Shown here piece by piece: positions 50,701-62,233 of a stretch of 64,000 nucleotides of DNA (the stretch's first letter is position 1; every line of letters begins with the position of its first letter). Made by a program: the position numbers and the translations under genes. Origin of the DNA: Paragonimus skrjabini miyazakii (taxonomy: Eukaryota; Platyhelminthes; Trematoda; Plagiorchiida; Troglotrematidae); assembly GCA_014338405.1 (NCBI GenBank), contig JTDE01000033.1:134178-198177 (forward strand). Direction: 5' to 3'. Under the pieces are notes generated by a model, which was not told where the DNA came from, ran no database searches, and saw only the letters and a list, made by a program, of their open reading frames with translations.

Positions 50701-51141
50701 CTGACAATAATTATTACCGATTTTCAGTTAACACAAACAACTATTGCCACGACAACTTTTCGACTAAACAAGTAAACAAATAAAGCATACCGGCGAGAGC
50801 TCAGTTTAATCGCGATCCTCATCTGTACAATATTGCACAACCCAGTAGCATCCGAGTTCCTAACCGGTTTTGCTACAAGGGAGAAAAGCTTTACATTCAG
50901 GATGCTTATACATGCATACTTTCTGTGTTCAGTTCGATATTGCTTTGTCACGAATGTCTGTCAGCCATGAACCACTAAACAAGAACCGGTCGAATTATTA
51001 CGAGGATCTTCACATACCAGGTTTTTCCTATGCTGTTTTCCCAACGTAAGGAGTGATCGCTAAAAGACACCCCCGTGGATGGGTTAGTTTGCAGTCTTCA
51101 CTCTTGTACTATCCGACGAATCAGGCATAAATAAACTCAGT

Positions 51142-51620
51142 TCAATTTGAAATAACCTAAATCCCCGAGATTCCACTACTGATACAAACGATGCTCAGCT
51201 GGTTCAATGAAGACAGTAACTTCAGCCTAACTGAGAAGTCCTGATCACGGGGTTATCGATTGGATAGAACAGTGTGATTCTGGTCATTCTTCCATCCAAA
51301 TGATCGAGCAAGCTGAACATTATTCACACAAGGTTGTGGTTGAGCATTTGGATTTGATTATTCGGTCGTACCAATTATGAGGTGGTTGGTAATGTGGTTA
51401 ACACGCCAGTCTCACAAGCACGAGGATCAAAGTGCGAACTCCGATCGGGACAAGACTATGCACTACTGATGAGCTTTGATAAAAGCAAAACTCGAGTCTA
51501 GTGCTTTCTTTTGAAGTGGGCTAGCCGGAAGGTTTATCTGAGTAAGAAGACTGCGATCGAGTGTAGGTGGGGTTCCATTTGATATAGCGTAAATCGCCGA
51601 ACTTCCACTACTGACAAATA
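51142..51620 (+). mobile_element. hammerhead short element with terminally repeated ends (second subgroup)
   Basis: It opens with GTTCAATTTGAAATAACCTA and CTACTGATAC, and closes with GTTCCATTTGATATAGCGTA and CTACTGACAA. About 45-50 nt of the start are therefore repeated after the ribozyme, giving a unit of about 425 nt plus an overlap. The middle is shared with 15089-15397. The promoter part is degenerate (TTGGTAATGTGGTTAAC, GTGCGAACTCC). Confidence 0.7.
51460..51503 (+). ncRNA. hammerhead motif with G12 changed to A
   Basis: Stem I GCACUA/UAGUGC is perfect, CUGAUGA is intact, and stem II GCUUU/AAAGC closes on a GAUA tetraloop. AAAA then stands where GAAA is required, followed by CUCGAG and GUC. 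Everything but G12 is intact. The 15.4 kb copy has the same change. Confidence 0.7.
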
Positions 51621-52203
51621 ACTCTGATATATTCAGCTCATATCGAAAAAATAACTAAACGAGTAGACGAGGTTCATAGTGTTATTAGTGACTAGTGTGG
51701 CAAATTTTAACTATGAACCAATCCATCTGTGGACAATGTAAGTTTCGGCTGATATCACACATGCAACAGACACGGCTAGCCTCCACAAGCAAGGGCCTTG
51801 TGAGCTGTACTACGCAGCTATACACGAGTCTGGAATCTTTATACTGGGACTTAATTATCCATCCACATCCCTAGTGCTTATTCATTCCGCCAAATAACTC
51901 GGGGAATGGGCTGCTATGGTATTGTTTTCTCATACCACTAGTATTGGTGTTCACCTTAAGCGTATTGTTGGCAAATGCTATGAAGACTAGCTAATTATGA
52001 AGTTTATAGCGATCAGGTCAATGTATGGTTGACTGTGGATGAGTGGTTTCATGCAGTGGTTACCGTATAGTTTAGGCTTATTGCCTCGTAGCTACTTAAG
52101 CTGGAAGTGTATTAAATAAACATTCAAATCGAAAGGGTTGTAGCCGGTCACAGAATACACTTCCTTGTGAAGTTTCATATATTGTCGACGGTTAACGCGA
52201 TTG
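51621..52203. other. no recognised feature
   Basis: A stretch near 52050-52100 (GCAGTGGTTACCG ... TTGCCTCGTAG) vaguely resembles a tRNA-like promoter but is too diverged to call. Confidence 0.35.
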
Positions 52204-52445
52204 CTAATCTTGGTGCAACTGTATCCTCATCAATTTGAAGTTAACATTAGGGAAATCTTGGATAGTAACACATGGAAAGTTGAATCTTCTCTGTACCGCC
52301 TCGTTTAGTCTCACTTCGTATATACGTCCTCTCATGTCTTTCGATCGTTCCAAGTGTGGATAATTTGACGGTATCAACGCTGGTTCAAACCTGGCGATGA
52401 TGAGAGCCATTTTCGATTCCGACACTATCTCGATTATTATCTATC
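52204..52445 (-). CDS. putative exon, product unknown
   Basis: On minus a T-rich acceptor (TTTATTTTTTTATAG) precedes a frame with ATG at about 52410: MALIIARFEPALIPSNYPHL, ERSKDMRGRIYEVRLNEAVQ, RRFNFPCVTIQDFPNVNF, stop at 52204. In-frame donors inside (GAA|GTGAGA after RGRIYE) would allow it to be a shorter internal exon. No known domain. It could be the last exon of a small gene or chance. Confidence 0.25.
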
Positions 52446-55400
52446 CTATAAAAAAATAAACAGTGTCCAAGATAATCTTAACATCCTTGTTTGTCACTAT
52501 CATGGATAGCTATAAACGCGATACTGTTATTATAGATGTAGGGATCCTACCCGCGTTTTAAAACACCCAATCATTAGTTATCAGCTAACAGGCTGGGGTC
52601 CACGTCATCTGGACGCAAAACAAGCTGACCTTCCGTTTGGACACAAAGCTGTCAGTCCGAACTACGGTACTTACCGTATACCGTAAATCTGCGGCAGTAG
52701 GAAGTAAAATATCTAGAGGGATATTTTGTTTTGCATACAACAATTGGATTGCCGAATATGTGTGGGTGACCCGCGCATTTGGGATGATGACGCTGATAGT
52801 TCGTCTAACTTAATATACTAGTTGGTAGAAACGTTGGTGGATTCAACTGTTAACTCGTTGAAAATACAATTCTTCAGTTCTAGTGACCGTCTCACTGGGA
52901 TGTTACTTAGCTTTCGCTGTGCCAATCAGCCAACGAATTCATCTAAAATTGGATGCAAAATGCCAAAAAATAAAACTAAAGTTGACAACTTTAAGTCATT
53001 ATGGATCTTAAGTTATAAAATCTGTTGAAATAACCCGCAAACAAGGCACTCTAGTGTGTAACACTAACCAACGTGTCGAAATTAAACTTCAAGTTTAAGC
53101 TGAAGAGGAAGAGCGGAACAGGTACAGTCTAAGTGTGGTGTCCTAGAGCATCTATCAGCAGGGTGCCACAATCTAGTGCCATTCATTCACACGCCTTGTG
53201 CTGATTGACCCAAAGCCAAACACAGGAGCTGACTACTTAGTTCGGTAAATGTCTTATCAGGCTTAAGTATCTGGACACAGTGGGGCATCACGAACTTAAC
53301 AGTAGGATGTCACCGCTTGGCGTGTGTACGTACATACTTTCCAGTAAAAGATTCTATCTGTTTAAAACCTATTACAATCTGGTCGTTATGTTAATACGAA
53401 GCTGCTACATAAATTCTACATCTTTATTAGGTTACGCTTTTGTATACCACTACGTAATAGTTGTTGATCAGTCTTGACCACTAGCCGGTATTTGTTCGCA
53501 TTTGAATGCATCAGAATGCTAAACGTAGTCGCTCTTATTTAACATTTTCCCTAAGAGAGATAATTAAAATCCAATACCACTTGTATGTGTTAATTAATCA
53601 CAGCTGCACTTTACACAACTTCATTCAAAGTAAAAACAAGCAATGAGACCAAATATAAAAGAAGAGAAATTCCAAGCATGCCACCTATCCAATGAACAGC
53701 AATTTATGAGTGACAATACTAAACAATCGACAAGTCCCCCCCAATAGATACCTCTATAACCATCAGAGGCAAAAGGTTTCTCATGATAAGCTAAGCGCAG
53801 GAAAAGTGATGTCTCGAAATCATAGGCTCTTTGGAACATCTGGATACTAGTACAGTCAAGACATATACACCAAGATGGAGAACTTTTCTTTCATAACGAG
53901 CGTTAGGAAAGTAACAACAGTCAGCTTCATGTTCCTTGCATAAGAATCTAACAGATTTAGGGGGAACTCAAAACGGTCCGCAGAAAAAATCAATGACTGC
54001 ATGAGTGAACAGACGAAGAATATCTCTTCTTGACGAGGAATGCATGATTCCAAGAAGAGTGATGGTTTCAGATGTGTGAGAGATTGAACCTACGGTATGA
54101 CAACATTATGGGAGATGGTCCCGTACTGTTCAGTCTTGTCGGTCCCAGAATATTGAAACTGTGGTCGGGATATTTGTGAGTCCAAATCAACACAAATCAA
54201 CACAACTTCCATTGTAGGATAAAAAGAATGTCGGCTTGTACGCTTTTTCTATGTTCAGGTGACTAACGATCAGACTAGTGAATACCGGTATCTATAGAGT
54301 CGATATCTTCCTCTACAGTGTCAACAAGACAGGGTATTCGATGCAGGTTTCGGCTGTTTTGCAGAGGAATGAAGAAATCCGCCTACGGTCCAGTAGTTTA
54401 AAGTAACAACCGGCAAAACAAACGGTGTTACTATTCGGTCGCAAGATCGATCAGAGCGAGGTCTAACCACTGCCCGAGAAAATGATGACGATCAAAGCTA
54501 CGGCAGTGCTAACATCCAAGAAAACGCGGATGCGGTTTTCTAATCGCTTTGGATTTGGTGGCTGCCTCATAGAAAACTTTGGTGAATAATAATTGCCGAT
54601 TTCATTGGTACGAAAGAGTCATTCAGACGTTTATCAAAATGCGACGGCAGACGAAGAAAAGATATTTCCCATGAGGTTGCCAGTGATCAGACAGAGCTTC
54701 ATCGTCGCGAAATATGAAAGTAGCGTGGGGGTCTTAACCTTACTGGAGCCAGTAGAAGGTGATGCTGAATATACCAGTCGGGTATTAACGTCCACCTAGC
54801 GAAATTATTTAACTACAGAATAGAATTGTGTGATATAGTGCTTGAATTGGATTAACTAAACTACTGACTCTCTAGGTAACCTCACTTGTTGGGCGTTACG
54901 ACAGCTGGAGTACGACTGTACAACTCGCCATATATCTGGAAAACAAAGCTATGTTTCTTATCTACTCCCGCTAGCTCAACACGATTTTAATGCCTCAAAT
55001 GCGTACCAACCATGCCGGCAGACTTGAGGGCGACATTCATGAAAGACAGTCACGAGTTTGCTCGAAAGCATTTCATTAAACTTACGACATGTCGGAGCAA
55101 AGTGCTTACTGATCATGAATCAAGAATGATGTAAACAACTGTGTGTTAGTTTGCCAGCTGTGTAACCTGCTTAGGGGAACCAACCACTTGAGTTGGTATC
55201 CCACTCAGTCAATCCCAGCCAGCAACGTTAGAGAGTTATGGTGTACACGATAGGTCTCTTTTTAGGGACATCCTACGGAAACTAGTGTCATGACGGAACA
55301 GTTCACAAGACAGGTAGAAGGAGTCCTTATACCCAATCAGTCTGCAATTGCTGTATACAAGGCTGTAGCGGAAGACATGGAATACCACGAAGCATACGGA

Positions 55401-57124
55401 CAGACCAAGTCCCTTGCCTCGAAAGAGAGGAGTTCCGGAATTGTTTAAGGTGTCTACTTACCAATAAGGTTTGCACCACCACTCACCACTCAAACGGACT
55501 GACGGATAAAAGCAATCGTAAAATCAAAGAATATTCGGGGGGAAAAGCAAGAAGCTGGGAAGAGATGTTATCATTGATTTTGCCGGCCTGCTGTTGATAA
55601 TACAAGGAACAATGAAGTGCATAGGTACATGTTACGTTTTTCAGTTAATCAGGCTTATGGGAGCACCAACGGATGAGCGTGCGTGAGTTAGCAGAGGAGC
55701 GAAGGTTGGTCAGTCAGAACCCGACAGGTGCACAAGAGGCTGTCTGGGAACAGTCAACTGATACGATATCTGGTCAATGCATTGTGTGTGAACAAGCCTC
55801 GAAGGTTGTGTAGAGACCGACGGAGTCCCGGGCAGACAAAACCCGGGTCTTGAAATTTCCTAGCAAAATGGGAAGGGTCGACTGTACGCAGTAACGGAAC
55901 GTCGCGGTCCAGATTGCGAATGAGGGACATCAACATCGGGTTCACGGTAGTAAGTTATAAAAATCGTATGACACCGCGGTCGGAAAAGATGTACCTAATG
56001 TAATGAGGATGAGCGATCGTAATATACTACTCGCATAATTGCCATTCAGTAGTAGGACCAGAACATATATTTTGACATCGAAGTAGCTGCATGAAAAATA
56101 CAGGGAGAAACAACGGAGTGCAGCATCGCACGTAAAGGAACTAAGCATTGACGTCTGTGGCAGCCGAGACGGTCTGGACCGAGTACCGTATGCAAATGAG
56201 TGTTTTCGTTTGTTGTCTTGTTTAAGCGCTTAACTCATGTATTGCTTTCTTGAACGACTAACCTTTGTGCTATCCGCGTTCTTGGCTCCCTAACAGTAGC
56301 GCATCAACCTCACCAAGGTCGACACGTCAATCATTGAGAAGGCTAAGAGAACCGAAGCGATTTCCACCATAGTAAAATGTGAGGTGAGGATTGTTGCCAG
56401 TATGAACGAACACCATATTATTCGTGGGTAGTCAGATGTAAGCACGTACTTAGATATTACTGTAACCCGGGTAAGTGCAAGCAAGAATATTGGAGTGTGT
56501 CTGAAACGAAATGATTTCCTATATAAGAACATAATGCTGGCAAGTACGGCGTCCCGGGATTATTATGTGCACAGGTGCGTTTGTGCTCGCCGCAGTGTTG
56601 AAGCAAATACCCCTGTGTCGAATATCAGAATGAACATTAATTTTGCAACTAGCTTTCCTGATTTATAACACAACTACTACTACTGTATCATTTGTTCTGA
56701 AAAGCAACACACACAGCTTCATTTGAAGATAGAGCAAGCGATGATACTAAAATTTAAGCAACGAAGGTGTAAGAAAAGGAAATTTGAAACATGCTGTCTG
56801 TCAGATGTGGAGCACTGCATGATTATCAACACTGTCAAGTTTTTCCGTGAGGATAGCAAACCTTAATAATTCTGTCATTAAATAAAGACTTCCTGTGTGA
56901 TATATTAATAAAGAGAAAGGACAAAAATCAAAAGGAATCTCTCAAAATCAAAAGTTCTTCAGAATAAAGGGATGCTATCACTGTCAAGGCTTACGCGTCG
57001 GAACGAGGAAATGTCCTTAGTGAAACAACCGACAGAAGGTAGCAACGATCAACACCAGGGTTCCTGCATAAATGTGTTGGGTTTTCAGGGAACCGAAAAC
57101 AGTTAGGCATAAATTAGTGACTGC
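52446..57124. other. 4.7 kb with no recognised gene
   Basis: A segment at 52825-52860 (ACGTTGGTGGATTC) resembles the block before the tRNA-like repeat at 50480. Another at 55800-56000 pairs with 21990-22160. Frames at 54593-54799 plus and 56290-56532 minus have no known motif. Confidence 0.4.
55800..56000 (-). repeat. dispersed repeat shared with 21990-22160
   Basis: The best block is CATCAACATCGGGTTCACG. The minus frame YYREPDVDVPHSQSG parallels GYREPDADASRSWSN in the other copy. Confidence 0.3.
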
Positions 57125-57570
57125 CTAGGAGGGTACTCTCGGTCGAAGAATTGCATTACTAAAAGATGGATACATGACATCACGAAAACTGGTGATCAGA
57201 GAAGAACGATAAATAGAGTCCACGTCACAGCCCGTAATATGAAGGACCGGCTGAATAACGGACTTATGAGAGTCAGTCCAGTACTCCACAACCCTATCCT
57301 TCCAGATAGTTTGACTCCAATAATCGTCCACTACATTGAGGTTCAGTAACACAACAACGCCGTCAAGAACCGCGATAACATCGGGTTTGATGAACAAGCT
57401 CGCTGTTGGTACTCGTATGTCCTTGAAGACTGGGTAGCCAAAATTGCGCAGCCTTTTCGCTAGGTCTTTGACCTCGCGGTTGCGCCAAGCACAACACATA
57501 TTGTGGGTGATCCGGCAGGATTGGAGAGTATGAACTGGGTTTTTTGATTAACCGCAATTGTCACGACAAA
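57125..57570 (-). pseudogene. R2-type CCHC knuckle and restriction-like endonuclease remnant
   Basis: FCRDNCG, stop, SKNPVHTLQSC preserves the CX3CX7HX4C spacing at 57567-57513 despite an in-frame TAA. 57125-57499 reads EVKDLAKRLRNFGYPVFKD, then LFIKPDVIAVLDGVVVLLN and LNVVDDYWSQTIWKDRVVEY. The KPD of the endonuclease is intact (57378-57389). The following strand reads LLNLNVV where an acidic residue (LDV) is usual, so a catalytic residue is probably lost. Confidence 0.65.
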
Positions 57571-57805
57571 ATACTGAGTTGTCACCTTGACAATCTGAAG
57601 GAGTCCGGGTCTCAATCTGAAGAAAACCGCGTCCAAGCTGGATTGCACAAGTAAAAATCCCGAGGAAAATGCGGTCTGGGTTCAACAGCCAACGACTAGG
57701 GAGTGGACAGCGAGACATTTCCTGAATACCACAGCCGTCTAGCTTATGACGGGGCTTATCCATCCACGTGGCATGAGCCTGTTTCTTTTTCGCCTCCGCC
57801 ACACC

Positions 57806-58969
57806 CTAAACGCGTACCGGGACGTTGACGCCCTTCATTAAAGAGCCAAACGAGTCATTTTTGACCGCTTTCCTAAAAACTGGAAACGGACTGGAAAGCA
57901 GTCTCTTAATTCGTGATTTGCACGAAGTGGGAGTAGTGGTAAGCAAACTCGGAGTGCCCAAACCGTCCAATCGACTTGGTGTGTAGAAATAGCTGATTGA
58001 CGTGTCTTTGGAAAAACAAAGCAACTGGCAAACTTTAGGCCCATAGCTTTGAACGTTTTTCGGTAAATTGGTCTCAAAACTAGCGAGTGATCCATCCTGA
58101 AGATGAGATGCTGTCTGAGAAGGTAGAAGCGTTGATGCGGCTTTAGAGGGGCTTTGGTTGTTTCATCCAGCATCGTACGAAGCTGCAGTCGGTGATCAGT
58201 TTCCCGCTGAACGCAGACGCCCAGTGATTGGATAATGTCCAAGCCGAACTGAAAAGACTCGTCAACCATAGCTATTGTGTTGTGTTTATGGTCGCCACAG
58301 ATGACCATGAGTTTAGCCTCACGCGTGTTGATCTTCGCTCTGGATAGCTCCAGGACACTAGCGGCGGCTGCAAGCTTCTCGGAGAGACGCATACGATTCT
58401 CAGTCAAGAGGATCTGGTGGTGGGTGTGGGCAAAGCCGCTGAGACTGGGGGATGGAGCCTTCGAGCGTAACGAAAGCGTTCTGATAAGAATCAGCAAAGT
58501 GGCGTGTTAAGGGTTGAGGGGCACCAAAAGCTTGGACAGATCTGATATTCGAATCCTGTGATATCGAATCAAATACCTTAAACACGTCAATAGGGACCCC
58601 ACGCAGACTGGAAGACATAGTGCATGAGTTCCGAAGCAGCTGAAGAAGCAGTGAGGTCGCCCCGAGGCAACCGTCACAGTATAAGAATGCAAACTGAACA
58701 GTGGGCGGTTGCAGGCGCGTATTCCAACGATCGGCCAATATCTTGTGAAGGCAACTTATCAACGTTGAAGATACGGCGATAGGTCTGACCTTGGTGGAAG
58801 ATGAGGGATTTTTCACTTTGGGTACAAGCGTGACGTGAGAGTTGCATAAGTGGATTGGACACCTTTGAGTTATCAGGAAAAGATTGAAGTGTCCTACCAG
58901 GGCATCAGCTTCCATGCGCTTCAACTGTTTAAGCAACAGTTTGTCGAAACATGGAGCGGCGTTTTTCAT
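57806..58969 (-). pseudogene. R2-type reverse transcriptase, catalytic region deleted
   Basis: 58400-58969 reads NAAPCFDKLLLKQLKRMEAD, VTLVPKVKNPSSSTKVRPIA, LADRWNTRL and motif A as PIDVFKVFDSISQDS. The GVRQGDPLSP block is scrambled by a shift. 57838-58497 resumes at GFAHTHHQILLTENRMRLSE, where the family has FADDLILLAE. Motif C has lost its aspartates, and roughly the span between motifs B and C is missing. RAKINTREAKLMVICGDHKH and APLKPHQRFYLLRQHLIFRM follow. It cannot be active. Confidence 0.75.
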
Positions 58970-59771
58970 GTTCTTCTAGGTGCGTGATACTTCTTCTCTG
59001 ATGATCAGGTCATCCAATCATCATTCTGGAGGCAGAATCGTGCGAGATCATCGCTCATCAACGAGCGGATAAGCCGATAATACATCGGACCAGTATTCAT
59101 TGCATTTATCCAGAAGGCCGCTGTTGATCATATAGGCAATTCTTCATTTTACAAGAAAACTACGCGCGCAGCATTTTTCTTACGCTGGGGGCACAGCGTT
59201 TGGATTGCTGCATAGTTAGCTCTCCGTATCTACTTCCTGGTAACGTGGGTTCCCGCGTTATCACGACCATGTCGTCGAGTGATCAATCGTCAGGTGTGCG
59301 GAAAAGCTTATGAGGCGGGCATGTGCAGCTGTGATTTAGCTTGTACCACTGTGAAAATGCCTACCTGAAGACCACGGGCGATGGTTAGTAATTCATGGGT
59401 GTGTAGGAAAGCTTCGCTATTGGACTCCAGCAGGGGAATCACTGGTTGTATCAAACAGGTAAACTACTCGAAGTGATCGGTAGCTTGCGATTCAACAGCC
59501 GATGTCATGTTAGTCTGCGAGACGGCTGTTGGATCGGCTGCGGGACAGTACTCCTCTACCAATTCAGCGTATACAGATGCGTCCGAATGCCCCCCAAAGT
59601 ACTACCTGGAAAATGTGACAGGTGCCGATGATGAAGTTTGCGTCGAGTAGGGCATGACGGAGCTAGTGCGTTGGTACATCTGACTAGAGAAGCCGAATCT
59701 TGCTGAGATCAATTGGATCCAACGGTCTTCGTGAACACGAATTTCTCTCGGTTGTTTTTGACGGGATAAGT

Positions 59772-60146
59772 ATGCCTTCTGTGTTGACTGAGACCAATTT
59801 TGGTGGGAAAGCTGCGGTCACAGTTGGCGCAATCAAAGATGGTGACAAGCTAAGTGTTCACTTCCTGCTCTGGAGCATTCCTACGTCAATGCATAGGAGT
59901 ATGCGCCGACAAGCCAGCATTCGATTTGCAACTTTGGTCACACTCTAAGCAGGTGTATTCCGCTCGCATATCTTGTGTACTGGTAGATACCTGGACGGAA
60001 GTGCTGGCAGAAATTTCACTGTCACGATCGAATGTAACCAGTACATTAAAACCATGTGAAGTGGTTGACCCTATCTGGAGTTGGTAAACTCTCAGCCAGT
60101 CAAGGTTTGCATCGCAACCACCCAGTCGACAAAACGAGACGATGGC
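59772..60146 (-). pseudogene. R2-type N-terminus with two CCHH zinc fingers
   Basis: The frame is open from 60146 to the first finger, YTCLECDQSCKSNAGLSAH (with a second H at TPMH; 59889-59957). A stop then follows. A second finger, FDCANCDRSFPTKIGLSQH followed by RRH, lies at 59772-59840. Such fingers help R2-clade proteins bind the target DNA. They are unusually well kept compared with the RT of the same copy. The start codon is not found, so the true N-terminus may lie beyond 60146. Confidence 0.7.
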
Positions 60147-61595
60147 TCAACGCGCCGGCTAAACTTCTTGTTTTATTATTGTTATCAGCAGTTTGTTTGG
60201 TAACGTATATGTTTTTTACTTTCCAGTTTTATCACAGATCCTTAAGAAAAGAGTAAAATACTCATGAAATCTAATATAGGATTATTTTAGTTAGACAGTA
60301 AGCAATGAAACGGATGTACGGATAGTCTCAGGTCTTGTAGGAGTTCCAGATATCTTTAGCAAATAAAATACCGAAATCCGTATAGGTTACGGATACTCAC
60401 TAGAAGCACTTAATCTTTTCTTACGCAAGTCTCAGAACTCAGTAAACGAGTTATAGTAGACTTTGTTAGAAATATCAAGTTTAACGTTAGTGCGTTTTAG
60501 ATCAGAGTTTCTTATGCATGAATAGTTGAATACTGACTAAGTAATGGAATCACCAATGCTTGCACCATTGAACTAAACATTTTATCTTGTAAAAAATTCA
60601 ATGGGATGTTGAACGTCGAGTAACTGCGTGGGAAAAATCGCCCGCGATGACAAAGAAAGAAACTTTCCAAACAAGCAAATCAGGACTTTGAGGGAGACCT
60701 GTCGGAGATAAGATTACATTTAAACTTGGACAACTATTGCTTATACTGTGAAACAATGGTTAAGAGGTAATGGCTAAATTCGTATTGAAAAGATTAAACG
60801 AACATTCCATTCTGTATACTTTTCATCCACATAAGAGTAAAAATTCTCCCCATTTCGAAAGTAACACAAGTGGTATTTTGAATCAAGAAGTATTCACCAG
60901 ATTCCACCAATCCAGTGTCTTCATACTCCTGCGGGACTCTCACATAAATATTAGAAGAATCAACATTTTAAAAAATTCCACTAACTCTTACAGTTTATTT
61001 CTACTTAGACGTTTAAATGGCTTACTCATATTTGAAAGTGTTAGTTATGCTGTTTCTGTGCTGCTGACAGAAAACTGTTGTTCAAACGTTGAGGAATACT
61101 CATTTTCAACTTTTTGTCATGCTAGTGGACTAATCGCTGGGACGGTATGTTGCAAATACTTGTGCGCCTTATAAATCGTTGCGTTTGTAACGTAATATGA
61201 CAACAGTTGAAATAATATAATTAAACCGACCAAAGCGAAACAGCTCGGAATTAAACTGGTCAATAGGCATAATCATCAAGTGTGAAAAAGTTGCACCGTA
61301 CGATCGATTGGGAAAAAGTGTGAAGATCTCAAAAATAACCGTATATGAACGTTTGGCATTTTGACAAGATGATGAATCCCTGTGAAAGGGAAGATGTGTT
61401 ATGTTTTATGTGAGGTTTGTCTGGTAAATTAATTTGTCCATAAATTGACCATAAGATGATTTGTTGTGGTATACTGTGAAAATTTGTCGACGAAGGTTAA
61501 AACACAGTACGCATACGGCCATGCATCTTGTTTACACGACTAAACAGGCCCACGTGTAAAAAGCAATGATTGAGTTCACTCAGACTGGGACTCTA
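60147..61595. other. no recognised gene; one long anonymous frame
   Basis: A 134-codon frame at 60770-61174 on plus (ATG start) has no motif I know and no splice borders. At this base composition one or two such frames are expected by chance in 64 kb. Confidence 0.35.
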
Positions 61596-61733
61596 CTTCA
61601 TTTGGAGTCATCTCAACTGAGCTCTTCTTCGAATAACGTGCCATAAACTTTCAATTAGTTTTACGATATATAGCGTTTTTGTATGACTATAAAATGGCTC
61701 ACTGAAATGCGTCCTCGGTAATAACAGTTTCTG
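61596..61733 (+). repeat. direct repeat, left copy (about 136 bp)
   Basis: CTTCATTTGGAGTCATCTCA ... CGAATAACGTG ... ACGATATATAGC ... AATAACAGTTTCTG. It matches 62234-62369 over its whole length with scattered differences. Confidence 0.85.
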
Positions 61734-61745
61734 TTAAGAGACGAA

Positions 61746-61841
61746 TTTATCATAGCAAACCAATCGGGTCATCGGTGACGGCTGACGAAATCATTTATCA
61801 TAACAAACCACTCAGGCCATCGGTGACAGCTGACGAAATCA
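61746..61841 (+). repeat. 48-bp tandem repeat, two units and a partial third
   Basis: Units at 61746-61793 and 61794-61841 share TTTATCATA, CAAACCA, CATCGGTGAC and GCTGACGAAATCA. The period of 48 is 16 codons, so the reading frame is kept. Confidence 0.85.
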
Positions 61842-61964
61842 GTCATCAACATAGCAATGAGGGGTATGTTGGACCAACTAGGAGGAGGCGTGAAAGTGAG
61901 CGTAAGTGTCGCGCTAGCCCGATGAATCAATCAGAGCGCAACGGCTATGGAGTTGGCCCTACTT

Positions 61965-61987
61965 GGCCACTTGGTCGCGAAGTGGCC
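61965..61987. other. perfect 8-bp hairpin
   Basis: GGCCACTT and AAGTGGCC are separated by GGTCGCG. There is no T-run after it, so it is not a pol III or bacterial-type terminator. Confidence 0.5.
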
Positions 61988-62233
61988 TAAACAAGCGGCC
62001 AGTGGTTGAATACGTAAATAGCCATAATTGGCAACTATTTCATGCTATATATTTACAAGCATTTCGTTTATTGGTTGAACTTGAAGTAGGCAATACAGCG
62101 TGTTCTCTCGCAGTCATGTTTTTCCTGACTCCGCACAAGTAGACTGGGTGAAGCCGCATAGCAGGGATACAGGTATAGTAGTCAAGTCGTGATAGGACGT
62201 TTGGCAGAGGCAAGGCGCATTACATCAGATACA

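Larger units (their letters stand above)
57125..60146 (-). mobile_element. R2-clade non-LTR retrotransposon, nearly full length but dead
   Basis: Read on minus, the order is N-terminal region with two CCHH fingers (60146 to about 59770), a spacer with NYAAIQTLCPQRKKNAARVV (about 59215), RT (58969 to about 58400), RT C-terminal part (58497 to 57806), RLLSSPFPVFRKAVKNDSFG, a CCHC knuckle (57567 to 57513) and a PD-type endonuclease (57499 to 57125). This is the single-ORF architecture of R2-like elements, which nick their target with the C-terminal endonuclease and prime cDNA there. Stops and shifts occur in every region. No 28S rDNA is seen on either side. Confidence 0.8.
61700..61990 (+). other. 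open frame over a 48-bp minisatellite
   Basis: The frame is open from about 61700 to a stop at 61988-61990. It reads SKPIGSSVTADEIIYH, NKPLRPSVTADEISHQ, then HSNEGYVGPTRRRRESERK and NGYGVGPTWPLGREVA. The first two segments are the translated 16-residue repeat unit. There is no good start codon and no known domain. Its position between direct repeats suggests it belongs to a repetitive element and is not a host gene. Confidence 0.35.

Noticed and set aside
60770..61174. 134-codon plus-strand frame with ATG
   Set aside because: No recognisable domain, AT-rich low-complexity flavour, no context; within chance expectation.
61771..61835. GCTGACGAAATC repeats as hammerhead cores
   Set aside because: No following stem II, GAAA and NUH triplet in the needed spacing; the match comes from the minisatellite unit.
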